This document shows positions 31,620 through 40,339 of a stretch of DNA of 64,000 nt, piece after piece (within the stretch, counting starts at the first letter, position 1; every line of letters starts with the position of its first letter). The notes under the pieces were generated by a model. That model was not told the origin of the DNA, did no database searches, and was given only the letters and a program-made list of their open reading frames with translations. The position numbers and the translations under genes were made by a program. Origin of the DNA: Deltaproteobacteria bacterium (GTDB lineage: Bacteria > Myxococcota > Kuafuiibacteriia > Kuafuiibacteriales > Kuafuiibacteriaceae); NCBI GenBank assembly GCA_016713425.1, contig JADJPE010000005.1, positions 5,244,501 to 5,308,500 on the forward strand, written 5' to 3'.

Positions 31620-34124
31620 TCATGGCCCCACGGGCTGGTCGGGGCCGTATTTCTCGATGTCGTTGGCGAGCTGACGGCAGGCGCCTTGATCTCCGAAGAA
31701 TTCACATTCATGCCGGCGCATTTTCCGCCACGCATATCGTTTGAGGTGAACGGGGAGCGGGTGAGCCTTGAGTGCTTCTGCCTTGCGCTCGGCAACCTGC
31801 GTCGTGGTTGTTCGCTCGAGCGCGGTCACGATGTCTTGGTAGAGACGATCGCGGATCTCGGGATGTTCGTCTCGGATGTTTCTTCGCTCCAATGGATCGA
31901 GGTCGAGGTCGAAGAGCTGCTCGCCGCCGAACCTCAGATCCTCCACCAATTTGAACCGGGCGTCGATCGCGATCCACTCGTATGCGTCCTGGTACATGTT
32001 CTGCGCGAGGACACTCCGGTTCGCCCGGCCGGAGCGAGCATCGACCGTCCCGTCGAGCCTCGGACGCCCCTCGGAAGTCGCGCGGAGATCTGCGAAGCGA
32101 TCTGCACGGGGCATAGGTTTCCGCTGCAAGAAAGGAAGGAGAGACGAGCCGTCCGAGTCAAACGACGCCGCTTCTCCGAGAGCCAGCGAGAGGAACGTGG
32201 GATAGAGATCGATCAAACTGACCGGTGTATCGATCACCGTTCGAGACGAGAAAGGGCCGCCCCCGACCACGAGCGGGACACGCAGCACGGCTTCGTCGAC
32301 CCAAAATCCATGTCCGACGCGATCGCGGTCGCCAATCAACTCTCCATGATCTCCCGTCACGGCCACGACGCCTCCGCTCTCCAGAAAGCCAGATCTATCG
32401 AGCTCATCCAAGAAGCGACCCAGCTCCGTATCGGTGGCCCGCACTTCTTGCCAATACAGCGCCTCGGGCGTGTCGCCCGTGAACGGAGTGCCCGGTCTTG
32501 GCAGGTACTCGCCGTGTGGATCGAAGTAGTGAACCAGAAGGAAAAACGGGGCACCTCTTTGCCGCAACGACGTGAGATGCGAGATCGCGCTATCGGTCGT
32601 CTCCTTCGAAGTCACGCCTCGAAAGTCGATGTTTCGGTTCGCCAGGCGGTCGTCTACGGCGTCGAATCCTCGAAACATGTACGGGTTGATCGTGGCCAGC
32701 TGATACACGGCCTCGGTTCGATATCCGTGTGCCTGGAGGATCTCCTGGATCGAGGGTTCGGGGAAGTAAACGCCAGAAGGATGACCAAAATCCACCGGAA
32801 GACGGCCGGTGGTGAAGGAAAGGATCGAGTGCCCGGTAAACGGCGCAGGGGCGTAGGCCCTTGAAAATCGCGTCTCTCGTGATCCGAAACGAGCCAGGCG
32901 CTCGGCGGGGACGGCCCCAAACTCGGCGATGACGCCAAGTGCATCATCTCGCAGGCTGTCGACAATGACGAGGATGAGGCTCGAACCCACGTCGTGGGCA
33001 GACACCCGGCCTGGGGCGGTCGTCCTGGTCTGTGTCGGAGCTTCGACCTCGACCTCGACCTGGGCTGGGGTTGGAGGCTGAGCTCGAGGCTGAGCTGGCG
33101 CCTGAGTCGGGGCGGGCATCGGGGCGACATCGCCGCCGAGGCAGTTGTCGTCGACACCGTTTCCTGGAATTTCGAGCGCACTTGGGTTCACGGAGGCGTC
33201 AAGATCGTTGCAGTCCCCACCGCCTAAGACCGCGGCGTAGCCGTCACCGTCCACGTCGAAGATCAGGCGCAACGAGTGCAGGAGCACTCTTCCGCTCGTG
33301 AAGTCACGAATGAGCGACGTTCGCACCGTGGCGTCGGTCGAAATAAGCAATGAGCCCGCCACCGGGACGGACAACATGAACAGACTCAGGGCCTGAAAGA
33401 ACCGATTGCGCAAGGATTCGCGCAGATCGAGCGCGAAGTCAGCGCCGGTGACGGCCAGCGCGCACAAGGTCGACAGCTCGAGCGGGAGCTCGCGCCCCAC
33501 GAAGACCACGGCGAGCGAAGTCTGTGAAACCGCTCGGGCGACGATGACGGTGCACCCAAGGAGCCAAACGGGGAACCGAACGCGTGCTCGGCGGCGAGCA
33601 CGGCCTTCGCGAACCCAAAACCAGGCGTGCCAGGCGTACACGATCGCGGCGCCGGCCGTGAAGCTGACGACCAGCGCCAGTGCCTCTTCGAAATAGGAGC
33701 GTGTGTTCAGGATCCGCGGCAGAATGCGTTCGGCGACCCGAAAGGCGACCGGGTGCGCGGCCCAAGCGATGGCGAGAATGCTGGCCTGGTAGACCGCCGC
33801 GCGGCGATAGGAAACGCGTGGATGGCCCGCGGCACGCGTCTCGAGATACGCCCCGAGCGGAAAGACACGCCCGGCCACGAACCCTAGGACGATGAGGATC
33901 GCCGCGAAGATCCAACCCCATGACGCGAGGACGCCACCGAGCGCGAGCCCAACGCGCGGGTCGGCGGTTGGATTGGGCGCAGCCAGAAGAAGGTAGACGC
34001 CCTGAACGAGGCACGAGAAGGCGACGCCGAGCGCGACGGAGCGGACGAGCACCCGTGCGAAGCCTGTCGTTGTCGTTCCCACGTCTGGCTTCGGTACAAT
34101 CTGACAATCCCGCGCCCCAGTCAA
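31620..34124 (-). CDS. Sulfatase-like membrane protein with MopE-type metal-binding motif
   Basis: Five or more hydrophobic segments in the first 270 residues anchor it in the inner membrane. A MopE-like motif follows at about 290-330 (DVDGDGYAAVLGGGDCND...DDNC), then an Ala/Pro/Thr linker (about 335-370) and an alkaline-phosphatase-superfamily domain: 'LILVIVDSLRDD', 'HYFDPHGEY' and 'TGDHGELIGDRDRVGHG'. The position of the formylglycine Cys/Ser of true sulfatases reads 'APAPFTGHS', so Thr is the likely nucleophile, as in LTA-synthase and phosphoethanolamine-transferase relatives. Substrate unknown. Its 3' end borders the mobile element. Confidence 0.8.
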   Translation of the reverse strand: MTGARDCQIVPKPDVGTTTTGFARVLVRSVALGVAFSCLVQGVYLLLAAPNPTADPRVGLALGGVLASWGWIFAAILIVLGFVAGRVFPLGAYLETRAAGHPRVSYRRAAVYQASILAIAWAAHPVAFRVAERILPRILNTRSYFEEALALVVSFTAGAAIVYAWHAWFWVREGRARRRARVRFPVWLLGCTVIVARAVSQTSLAVVFVGRELPLELSTLCALAVTGADFALDLRESLRNRFFQALSLFMLSVPVAGSLLISTDATVRTSLIRDFTSGRVLLHSLRLIFDVDGDGYAAVLGGGDCNDLDASVNPSALEIPGNGVDDNCLGGDVAPMPAPTQAPAQPRAQPPTPAQVEVEVEAPTQTRTTAPGRVSAHDVGSSLILVIVDSLRDDALGVIAEFGAVPAERLARFGSRETRFSRAYAPAPFTGHSILSFTTGRLPVDFGHPSGVYFPEPSIQEILQAHGYRTEAVYQLATINPYMFRGFDAVDDRLANRNIDFRGVTSKETTDSAISHLTSLRQRGAPFFLLVHYFDPHGEYLPRPGTPFTGDTPEALYWQEVRATDTELGRFLDELDRSGFLESGGVVAVTGDHGELIGDRDRVGHGFWVDEAVLRVPLVVGGGPFSSRTVIDTPVSLIDLYPTFLSLALGEAASFDSDGSSLLPFLQRKPMPRADRFADLRATSEGRPRLDGTVDARSGRANRSVLAQNMYQDAYEWIAIDARFKLVEDLRFGGEQLFDLDLDPLERRNIRDEHPEIRDRLYQDIVTALERTTTTQVAERKAEALKAHPLPVHLKRYAWRKMRRHECEFFGDQGACRQLANDIEKYGPDQPVGP

Positions 34125-34170
34125 AGCGTCAAAGGATGCCCGCGACCCGGCGTCTCAGAAGCATGGTCGC

Positions 34171-34218
34171 ACGCGTTCGAACACGCGTTCGAACACGAGT
34201 TCGAACACGAGTTCGAAG
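34171..34218 (+). repeat. Four 12-bp tandem repeats
   Basis: ACGCGTTCGAAC twice, then ACGAGTTCGAAC and ACGAGTTCGAAG. Each unit contains the palindrome TTCGAA. They lie between the start of the sulfatase-like gene (34124) and the end of the diiron-protein gene (34244). Confidence 0.85.
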
Positions 34219-34243
34219 GATCTGCGGATCGCCCGCGGACGAT

Positions 34244-35308
34244 TTACATCTGCTCGGCGAGATCCCAGGGATGCGCCCCTCCCGCTTCCTCGGCCAGGTT
34301 CGCCGGCGCCCCGCGCCCCTTCGACTTCATCCCGCCCTGGCTTTCGGGGGCCGCGCGGCCCGAACCATCGAATGTGTCAGCGCGCGGCACTTCGTATCCG
34401 GCTCGCCGGATTGCGTCCGCCAGTCCCACCCGACAGAGCGTGCGAAGAAACCACCGCTCAAAGCTCTGCTGGAGCAGGGAGAGCGTGGCGTGCGCGGAGG
34501 CGATGCGCGCGGAGGGCGGCGACACGACACGCGAGGGAGCCACCGCGCGGTCGAAGTCGAGGCCGGCCTCGTCAAATACGGCACGATAATCCGACTGGTG
34601 CACCAAGGAGGCGAAGATGGCAGCAAGCTGCATTGCGTACGAAACGAGATCCTCGCGCGCTTCGGCCGTCATCTCGCGAAGATGTTCCTTCAGATACTGC
34701 ACGCCGAAGGCCACATGCCGCGACTCGTCGCGCTGGATGTTCTCGGTCGCTTGGACGAACACGGCGTCACGAATCAACAGCGCGTGGGTCCGAAATTCGA
34801 AGAGTGCTTTGGCCTCGACAAAGAGCTGAAGACCCAAAACCTGCTTTGGCCAGGTCTCGCACGCGAGGAGGGCGTCGAGCGTTTCTTGAAACCTCGGCGT
34901 ACACGGATACACCGGGCCGAGGCGGTCAACGATCCGCCGAACAGCCAGGACGTGGCGGGCCTCATCGCCCGCCTGCTGGGCGGCAAAGATCCGGGCCTCG
35001 AGGTCCTCGATGTGAGAAGCCAAAGAGGCCGCCAGGACTAAGGCGGCCTGCTCACCATGCCAGATCTGTGAGTAGTTGTGCGCCACGAGCTGTCGAGCCA
35101 GTCGCTCGCGATCGGCTCGGCGAAGCGCTCGCACGTAGCCTGATGACTCGAATCCGAAGTGAGAGAGTATGGGTTCGTACTCGCCATCACTCACCGGTGC
35201 GGGGTCGATCTCGTCGATCGACCAACGGGTCTTGTCCGCCAGCGTGATTAGGCGGCGCAAGAACGGCGTCTCGGGCGCAGTGTCGAGTTCGGCGGGCGCT
35301 CGCGTCAC
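34244..35308 (-). CDS. Ferritin-like diiron protein (R2-like)
   Basis: 354 residues with a four-helix-bundle diiron signature: 'HGEQAALVLAASLASHIEDLEA' (first Glu), 'AGDEARHVLAVRR' (ExxH), 'LFVEAKALFEFR' (Glu) and 'IQRDESRHVAFGVQYL' (ExxH). This is the ligand set of ribonucleotide-reductase-R2-like oxidases and ferritin-like oxygenases. The C-terminal 90 residues are less ordered, with a Gly/Ala/Pro tail. It could be an oxygenase or an oxidase; the substrate is not predictable. Single gene, same strand as the sulfatase-like gene. Confidence 0.8.
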   Translation of the reverse strand: MTRAPAELDTAPETPFLRRLITLADKTRWSIDEIDPAPVSDGEYEPILSHFGFESSGYVRALRRADRERLARQLVAHNYSQIWHGEQAALVLAASLASHIEDLEARIFAAQQAGDEARHVLAVRRIVDRLGPVYPCTPRFQETLDALLACETWPKQVLGLQLFVEAKALFEFRTHALLIRDAVFVQATENIQRDESRHVAFGVQYLKEHLREMTAEAREDLVSYAMQLAAIFASLVHQSDYRAVFDEAGLDFDRAVAPSRVVSPPSARIASAHATLSLLQQSFERWFLRTLCRVGLADAIRRAGYEVPRADTFDGSGRAAPESQGGMKSKGRGAPANLAEEAGGAHPWDLAEQM

Positions 35309-35456
35309 GCGGCGATCTCATCAAGAATGAGGCCAACGCGCGCAGACCACGAATCTACAGACGCTCGGCGACCTCGGCCCCCGGGCTGGCGACCTGGATA
35401 GGACAGGACAAGGCGCTTGTCTGGTGTCGAGCGTCGGCCCATCGTAGGGCATAGCG

Positions 35457-36650
35457 ATGCCTGAGCGATTGTATATCCTCGAACGGGGATCGAAGCTGGG
35501 TGTGTTTGGCGACCCGATCGCGACAGCACCGGTGGGGAACCAAACACTCGCTGCGGTGCAGCGTGAAGCGGCGCGTCGGGTCGGACTCGAGATCGAGCGC
35601 GTACGGTCCGCCGCTGGCCTGCCGGTACCATGCTTCATCATGGAGGAGGACACTTATGTGACACCGCGGTTTCTCGCGGCTTTTGCCGGCCGCGCCCTCG
35701 CGCTGGGAGCCAACGCGCGTGCCGGTCTCGCCTCAACCGATGTTCTCGAACGCGTGGCGGTGGGGCACCCGCGGGCCGACAAGGTCGACGGCGGCTTTCT
35801 TTTCGACCTTTGGTATCGAGCGACGAAAGACGACCACGATGACAGCCACGATGACGACCTCGTCAGCGACGATGACGGCGCCGACGGCGACAACGACCTG
35901 CAGGCGGAGAGCGTCTACGCGTCGATCCTGATCGAGTGCGATGACCTTGCCTATTCACGCTCTCGCGTCCCCACGGCGCTGAGTGAAGGCGGTGAGATTC
36001 GTTTGTTCGAGAGTAGCTGCGCCATCCTTCAGATTCACGACCCGGTCCATCTCTATCAGGCAAACATGCACCAACTCGTCGCAGCCATCCGTGACATGCT
36101 CATCGATGGCCCTCCCGCGGCAGATGCTGCGGATGCAGGGATGAGACGCAGCACGCGCACCGCCCGCGGAAATGCCGTGGGCGAAGGGGTTTCGATTCAT
36201 CCGAGCGCCTGGGTCGAAGGATCGATCCTAGGGGACGGCGTGACTATCGGCGCACAAGCCGTGGTTCGGCATGCGGTCATCGATCGCGGTGCGCAGGTCT
36301 TCGAGCAATCGATGGTGCAGCGGAGTGTGCTGGGCCAAAACGCATTGGTGCACACCCAGTGCCGGGTTCTGCACTCGGTCTTGTGTGCCGAAAGCTTTCT
36401 TAGCCATTCGCCTTTTCAGTTCTCGTTCTTGGGTCGAGGCGCGGCGGTGTTCGGAACGCTACCTACCGACTTCCGGCTCGATGGGCGGACGGTCAAGACC
36501 ATCATCGAGGGCGAAGTTCGAGACAGCGGCCTAGAGTTTCTCGGTCTGCTTGTCGGCCATGAAGCCAAGGTGGCGGCGGGCGTAGTCTCAGGACCGGGGC
36601 GCGTCATTCCGAATGGCGCGGTGGTCCATCGGGGACCTCCGCGCGCTTGA
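35457..36650 (+). CDS. Left-handed beta-helix (hexapeptide-repeat) protein, nucleotidyltransferase-like
   Basis: 397 residues. The N-terminal 230 residues have a mixed alpha/beta pattern with 'PCFIMEEDTYVTPRFL', possibly a nucleotidyltransferase-like or unknown domain, interrupted by an Asp/His/Gly run (about 123-148). From about residue 240 hexapeptide repeats form a left-handed beta-helix ('IHPSAWVEGSILGDGVTIGAQAVVRHAVIDRG'), as in sugar-nucleotide acyltransferases and GlmU-type enzymes. A conserved catalytic His cannot be assigned. It may act in surface polysaccharide synthesis, in line with other genes to the right. Confidence 0.65.
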   Translation: MPERLYILERGSKLGVFGDPIATAPVGNQTLAAVQREAARRVGLEIERVRSAAGLPVPCFIMEEDTYVTPRFLAAFAGRALALGANARAGLASTDVLERVAVGHPRADKVDGGFLFDLWYRATKDDHDDSHDDDLVSDDDGADGDNDLQAESVYASILIECDDLAYSRSRVPTALSEGGEIRLFESSCAILQIHDPVHLYQANMHQLVAAIRDMLIDGPPAADAADAGMRRSTRTARGNAVGEGVSIHPSAWVEGSILGDGVTIGAQAVVRHAVIDRGAQVFEQSMVQRSVLGQNALVHTQCRVLHSVLCAESFLSHSPFQFSFLGRGAAVFGTLPTDFRLDGRTVKTIIEGEVRDSGLEFLGLLVGHEAKVAAGVVSGPGRVIPNGAVVHRGPPRA

Positions 36651-36856
36651 CGCCACCATGAAGCCCAACGCGCCGACGGTGCCCATCTCGGCGAGAACCT
36701 GAAGTGCAAAGTTCTAACGGACGGGAGGTCGGGACCCGGATGACGCGCCCCCCGGTTGTCGGGTGAGTTGGCCAGATCGTCGGGGGCGACCGACACGCCT
36801 CGCGCAGTTCCGCTTGCCGGTTCGCCTGGAATGGGTTTCGCTCTTCATGCCAATCG

Positions 36857-37627
36857 ATGTCTTGGCGAGACGGCATGAGTTCCAGCGCGCTACCCATCTC
36901 GCCGGTCACGTTTCCGGTCGGTCCTTCGTCGAAGGCCCCGCGCCGGGGACCAGGCGCCGCCGAGGCTTCTTCATCGGTGATGAACCCGGGTGCGCCGACG
37001 CTCGTCCCTTCGCGCGGGGTGCGGGCGGCCGACGCCTTTGGCGCTTTTCCCTCGGGCCCGCTCGCCCCGGACACGCTGCGTCCGGCCCAGAATCCGCTTG
37101 TCTCGATGCTTCGCGGCGTCAAGGCCGCGTTCCGCGACATCAAAGACGGATTCGCCCAGCACCCCATCGGTACGAGTGCCGTCTTGGCTGCGATCTCTGG
37201 GTTGTGCTGGGGACTTTCGAAGTCGCCATACCCCCGTCTCGCTTGGCTGGTCTCGGGTCTGACCATTGGCTCGTCCCTCACTCAGATCGGGGTCGGGATT
37301 CGTACGGTGGCGAGCGATGGCGGGAACGGATCAAAGACGGATCTGGGTTGGGAACGCGTCGGCCGCGGCCTCGCTGGACTCGGGCTCTCCGCGACCACCG
37401 CCGGTGCTGCGCGGATGCTCGCCGAAACGCCGAGTCTGGGCGCGATCCAGTTTCTTGATGATGCGCCTACGCTGTTTGCCACGGCCAAGAGCGCAATCAA
37501 AACGTCCTCGCCTTCGTCGTTGGAGGCGGGTTCCGAGGTCGTGTCGGGCGCCGACGACGGCGCCGATGGCGACGCCGATGACGGCCGACTGGCTCCTCCT
37601 CAGAACGACAAGGCGATCATCGCCTGA
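36857..37627 (+). CDS. Hypothetical membrane protein
   Basis: 256 residues (ATG 36875 is a possible later start). A Pro/Ser-rich N-terminal 80 residues are followed by a segment with two hydrophobic stretches (about 103-125 and 130-148) and a Gly/Ala helix near 170-185; the tail is Asp/Gly/Ala-rich and ends 'NDKAIIA'. No family recognised. It overlaps the convergent TIGR04551-like gene by 28 bases at the 3' ends. The 200 bases upstream hold no gene I can support. Confidence 0.5.
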   Translation: MSWRDGMSSSALPISPVTFPVGPSSKAPRRGPGAAEASSSVMNPGAPTLVPSRGVRAADAFGAFPSGPLAPDTLRPAQNPLVSMLRGVKAAFRDIKDGFAQHPIGTSAVLAAISGLCWGLSKSPYPRLAWLVSGLTIGSSLTQIGVGIRTVASDGGNGSKTDLGWERVGRGLAGLGLSATTAGAARMLAETPSLGAIQFLDDAPTLFATAKSAIKTSSPSSLEAGSEVVSGADDGADGDADDGRLAPPQNDKAIIA

Positions 37628-39552
37628 AGGGTCTGCGCGATCGAGGCGTTGATTCGGTCGCTGGACGTGTCGAGCTCGCGATCCAATCCCCCAAAAGGAA
37701 TCAAGAGGCCCCATTGGAGCCAGGCGTGGAGGCCCGCGCTGCTGTCGTAGAACAACTTTGCGTCGATCTCGAGGCCCAGATTCTTGTCGCGGTCGCTCCC
37801 GCATCCCACGTACGAGATCGACCCGCCCGTCGTCGTGCTTCGGCACCCGATCGAATCCGACGGTGTGCTCTGCCCCATCAGCGCGCGCGAGTAAACGAGG
37901 TCGAGGCTCGCCCCGAAGCTTTCGTTGACGTCATATTGAATTCCGGGCCGAAAAATCAGCGCGTCCGTCACCGTTCCGACCAGTTGGCGCCAGAGAATCA
38001 TGTCGACGACAAAATCAGGATCGACGCGGAAGTTGGAGATGCGATTGTCGCCGATCGGCGCTTGAGAACCATCCCAGGACCCGGGTCGTGGTGCAGCCGA
38101 GGAGAACGGGGTGACACCCCAGCCGGGCGCTCGATCACCCGAAGCGACGACCGACAGAAGCCGCAGCGTGACGTCGTCGCGGGGTCGATATTCCGCGTTG
38201 ATGGCGGCGGCGTGCTGGTTGATATCGATCTTCCGTTGCGTATCGAGAGCCTCATCGTACGTCGTCGCGAAGGATGCGTTCCCTATCTTCCCGATGATGC
38301 CGGCGTACTCGGCCTCGACCGAAAGCTTGCGCCACAAGAGCTTGACCCACAGCGAGTACCTCCAGGCGCGGGCATCGCGCTCGACGAGGTGCTTTGTGAG
38401 GCCGCCTTGCGTCGGGTCCGCGCCTTGCGTGTACGCGGCGGCGTCCAGGGCCTGGAATCGAAGCGCCTGGTAGGTGCCGTAGTTCAGCACGAATTCGTCG
38501 TTTTGGAGCTTCTCGGCGATATCTTCTTGGGTGTCCTGTTTCACGATCGCGAGCACATATTCATCGACGTCGTCGCGCTGATCACGGTCGAACGGTTGCC
38601 CGCCCGAGACCAGACGCAGGTCGCTCGTCGGACCACTTGCAGCCCAGTCGAACGCTGGAATTACGTGGAAATCTCCGATCTTGGTGGCGAACATGATCCT
38701 GTCCACCGTGTCCCCGTAGTCAGAATCAAGCCCCCGCCCTTCGTTCATCAGAAGGCCCATCCCAAACGAGGCCGGCATGCGCCCGACCCGCAGCTCGCCG
38801 AGCGATGTTTGAACCTCGGCCCAAACGCGCTTGACGCGAATCGAGTCAGCCAGCGCGTTCGTGCCATCGGAAGGCGCAGTCTGCCCCTCCGAGAGCGCGA
38901 GAAACGGGGTGCCGAGCGTGGGCGGAAAGCCTTCCGGAGTCGAGCCAAGGACGATGTTATCGAGAATATCGATCTGCGCCTTCACTTTGGCGTCTTCGAG
39001 CACATTAAGGACGGGCTCGAGGCGCAGGCGCATGTTGGCGCCGCCGATCGTCTGACTCTCACCTGCACCGGCCGCACATCCAGTGAGGTTGCCATCCGCA
39101 TCTGAACCAAGGTCGGTGTTGCAGATCGGGACGGGCGGCGTGGCGCCCGGCGCGAAAGGACCGCTGGCCTGTCCGGTCGTCGCGTTCGTTCGGTAGGTCT
39201 TCAGGTCGAGGTTCGTGAACACATCGTAGCGAAAGCGAAAGTAGCCATCGAACTCGAGGAAGTTCAGGCGCCGGTCCGACGGCTCTTCCCACTTCCATTC
39301 TTCTTCTGACCAGCCATCTTCCTCGACCGGGCCCGTGGCCGCGCTGTCTGCCGCCAGCTCGGCCTTGATTTCGGCCTTCAGCGCCTCGGAAAGCTCGTCT
39401 CGAAGCTCTGCCTTCAGCGCTTCCTTCAGCGCTTCCTTCAGCGCGACCGTCGAAGTAACACTCTGAGCTTGAGCTCCGGCCGGCTTCTTGGCCGCATGAG
39501 CAGATACGGCGGGGAGCGTGACCAAAGACAGCAAAAGCACGCGCGCAAACAT
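37600..39552 (-). CDS. TIGR04551-like outer-membrane beta-barrel protein
   Basis: 650 residues. A signal peptide (1-20) is followed by an Ala/Glu/Lys/Leu helical repeat (about 38-75, encoded by GCGCTTCCTTCA-type repeats), an acidic linker and a long beta-rich barrel ending in 'MIALSF' with the C-terminal Phe. The blocks 'NFLEFDGYFRFRYDVF' and 'GANMRLRLEPVLNV' and the 'ILDNIVLGSTPEG' segment match the family I know as TIGR04551 from myxobacteria. A porin- or FadL-like role is likely; the substrate is unknown. The helical repeat resembles the periplasmic coiled coil of OprO/OprP-type porins. Confidence 0.75.
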   Translation of the reverse strand: MFARVLLLSLVTLPAVSAHAAKKPAGAQAQSVTSTVALKEALKEALKAELRDELSEALKAEIKAELAADSAATGPVEEDGWSEEEWKWEEPSDRRLNFLEFDGYFRFRYDVFTNLDLKTYRTNATTGQASGPFAPGATPPVPICNTDLGSDADGNLTGCAAGAGESQTIGGANMRLRLEPVLNVLEDAKVKAQIDILDNIVLGSTPEGFPPTLGTPFLALSEGQTAPSDGTNALADSIRVKRVWAEVQTSLGELRVGRMPASFGMGLLMNEGRGLDSDYGDTVDRIMFATKIGDFHVIPAFDWAASGPTSDLRLVSGGQPFDRDQRDDVDEYVLAIVKQDTQEDIAEKLQNDEFVLNYGTYQALRFQALDAAAYTQGADPTQGGLTKHLVERDARAWRYSLWVKLLWRKLSVEAEYAGIIGKIGNASFATTYDEALDTQRKIDINQHAAAINAEYRPRDDVTLRLLSVVASGDRAPGWGVTPFSSAAPRPGSWDGSQAPIGDNRISNFRVDPDFVVDMILWRQLVGTVTDALIFRPGIQYDVNESFGASLDLVYSRALMGQSTPSDSIGCRSTTTGGSISYVGCGSDRDKNLGLEIDAKLFYDSSAGLHAWLQWGLLIPFGGLDRELDTSSDRINASIAQTLQAMIALSF

Positions 39553-39651
39553 GTTTGCGGGCGATTAGCACAGCGACCGTTGAGGAACAACCGGAGTTCC
39601 GCGGCGCCCGCTGCGAATCGAGCGGCGCCGCTGCGAAGCGGGCGGTGCCGA

Positions 39652-40104
39652 TCAGCCGGCGCCTCGTGGGTCTGCCTTCTCCACGAATTCCACCAGAACC
39701 CCCGAGAGCCCCTTTGGGTGAACGAACGCAACCCGCGTCGCGCCCGCCCCAGGGGTTGGGCCGTCGTGAACGACGCTCAGCCCAGCCGCCTTCACCCGGG
39801 CCAAAGCGGCATCGAGGTCGGGGACTCGGAGCGCGATGTGATGGAGCCCCTCGCCCCGCTTGTCCAGCGAACGCGCGATCGGCGCATCGGGCGTGCATGG
39901 CGTCACGAGCTCGAGGCGCGTCGCCCCAAGATCGAAAAAGGCAACCTCGGCCCCTTCCGACGGCACCGATTCCCGTCCCCGTGGGACGAGCCCGAGCGCC
40001 TGATACTGCGCGACGGCGGCATCGAGGTCCCGCACGGCCACGGAAACATGGTCCAACACAAAGCGCGGAGTCGGCGTCGGATCTTCGTGCTCTTCTTCAC
40101 CCAT
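39652..40104 (-). CDS. mce: Methylmalonyl-CoA epimerase
   Basis: Interconverts (R)- and (S)-methylmalonyl-CoA in propionate metabolism. The 150-residue protein is a vicinal-oxygen-chelate fold with the four metal ligands in the usual places: His in 'LDHVSVAV', Glu in 'TRLELVTP', His in 'LHHIALRV' and Glu in 'VLVEFVEK'. 'RGEGLHHIA' and 'HPKGLSGVLVEF' are typical of the epimerase subfamily. The gene stands alone; no mutase gene is in the window. Start at the ATG at 40104. Confidence 0.9.
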   Translation of the reverse strand: MGEEEHEDPTPTPRFVLDHVSVAVRDLDAAVAQYQALGLVPRGRESVPSEGAEVAFFDLGATRLELVTPCTPDAPIARSLDKRGEGLHHIALRVPDLDAALARVKAAGLSVVHDGPTPGAGATRVAFVHPKGLSGVLVEFVEKADPRGAG

Positions 40105-40185
40105 GTTTTTGGCTTATCATGACGCACCGCGTCTTTCCATGCTTGGCGCGTCATGTCCTCGCCCATCTTCATGCGCACACCCCAT

Positions 40186-40220
40186 CCATCTCCAACCCTT
40201 CTACCCATCTCCAACCCTTC
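40186..40220 (+). repeat. Two direct copies of a 16-bp sequence
   Basis: CCATCTCCAACCCTTC occurs at 40186-40201 and 40205-40220 in the gap upstream of the FAD oxidoreductase gene. Meaning unknown. Confidence 0.7.
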
Positions 40221-40339
40221 GGCATGGGGTCTGCGACAGGCTCCGGCCCCGCGCTGTGCGGGGTCAGGTGTTGAGCATGCTCATCGGCGCCGAACAACCG
40301 TTGTCAGGCCGCCGCCGATCGGGATGAACTCGCAAGCGC

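Noticed and set aside
31020..32864. 614-residue open frame on the + strand
   Set aside because: Crosses the proposed element boundary and is antisense to the sulfatase-like gene; no domain.
34171..34218. 12-bp repeats as duplicated tRNA ends marking an element boundary
   Set aside because: They contain TTCGAA but do not match the T arm of tRNA-Asp beyond a few bases; the 10-bp core at 31523 is the better partner.
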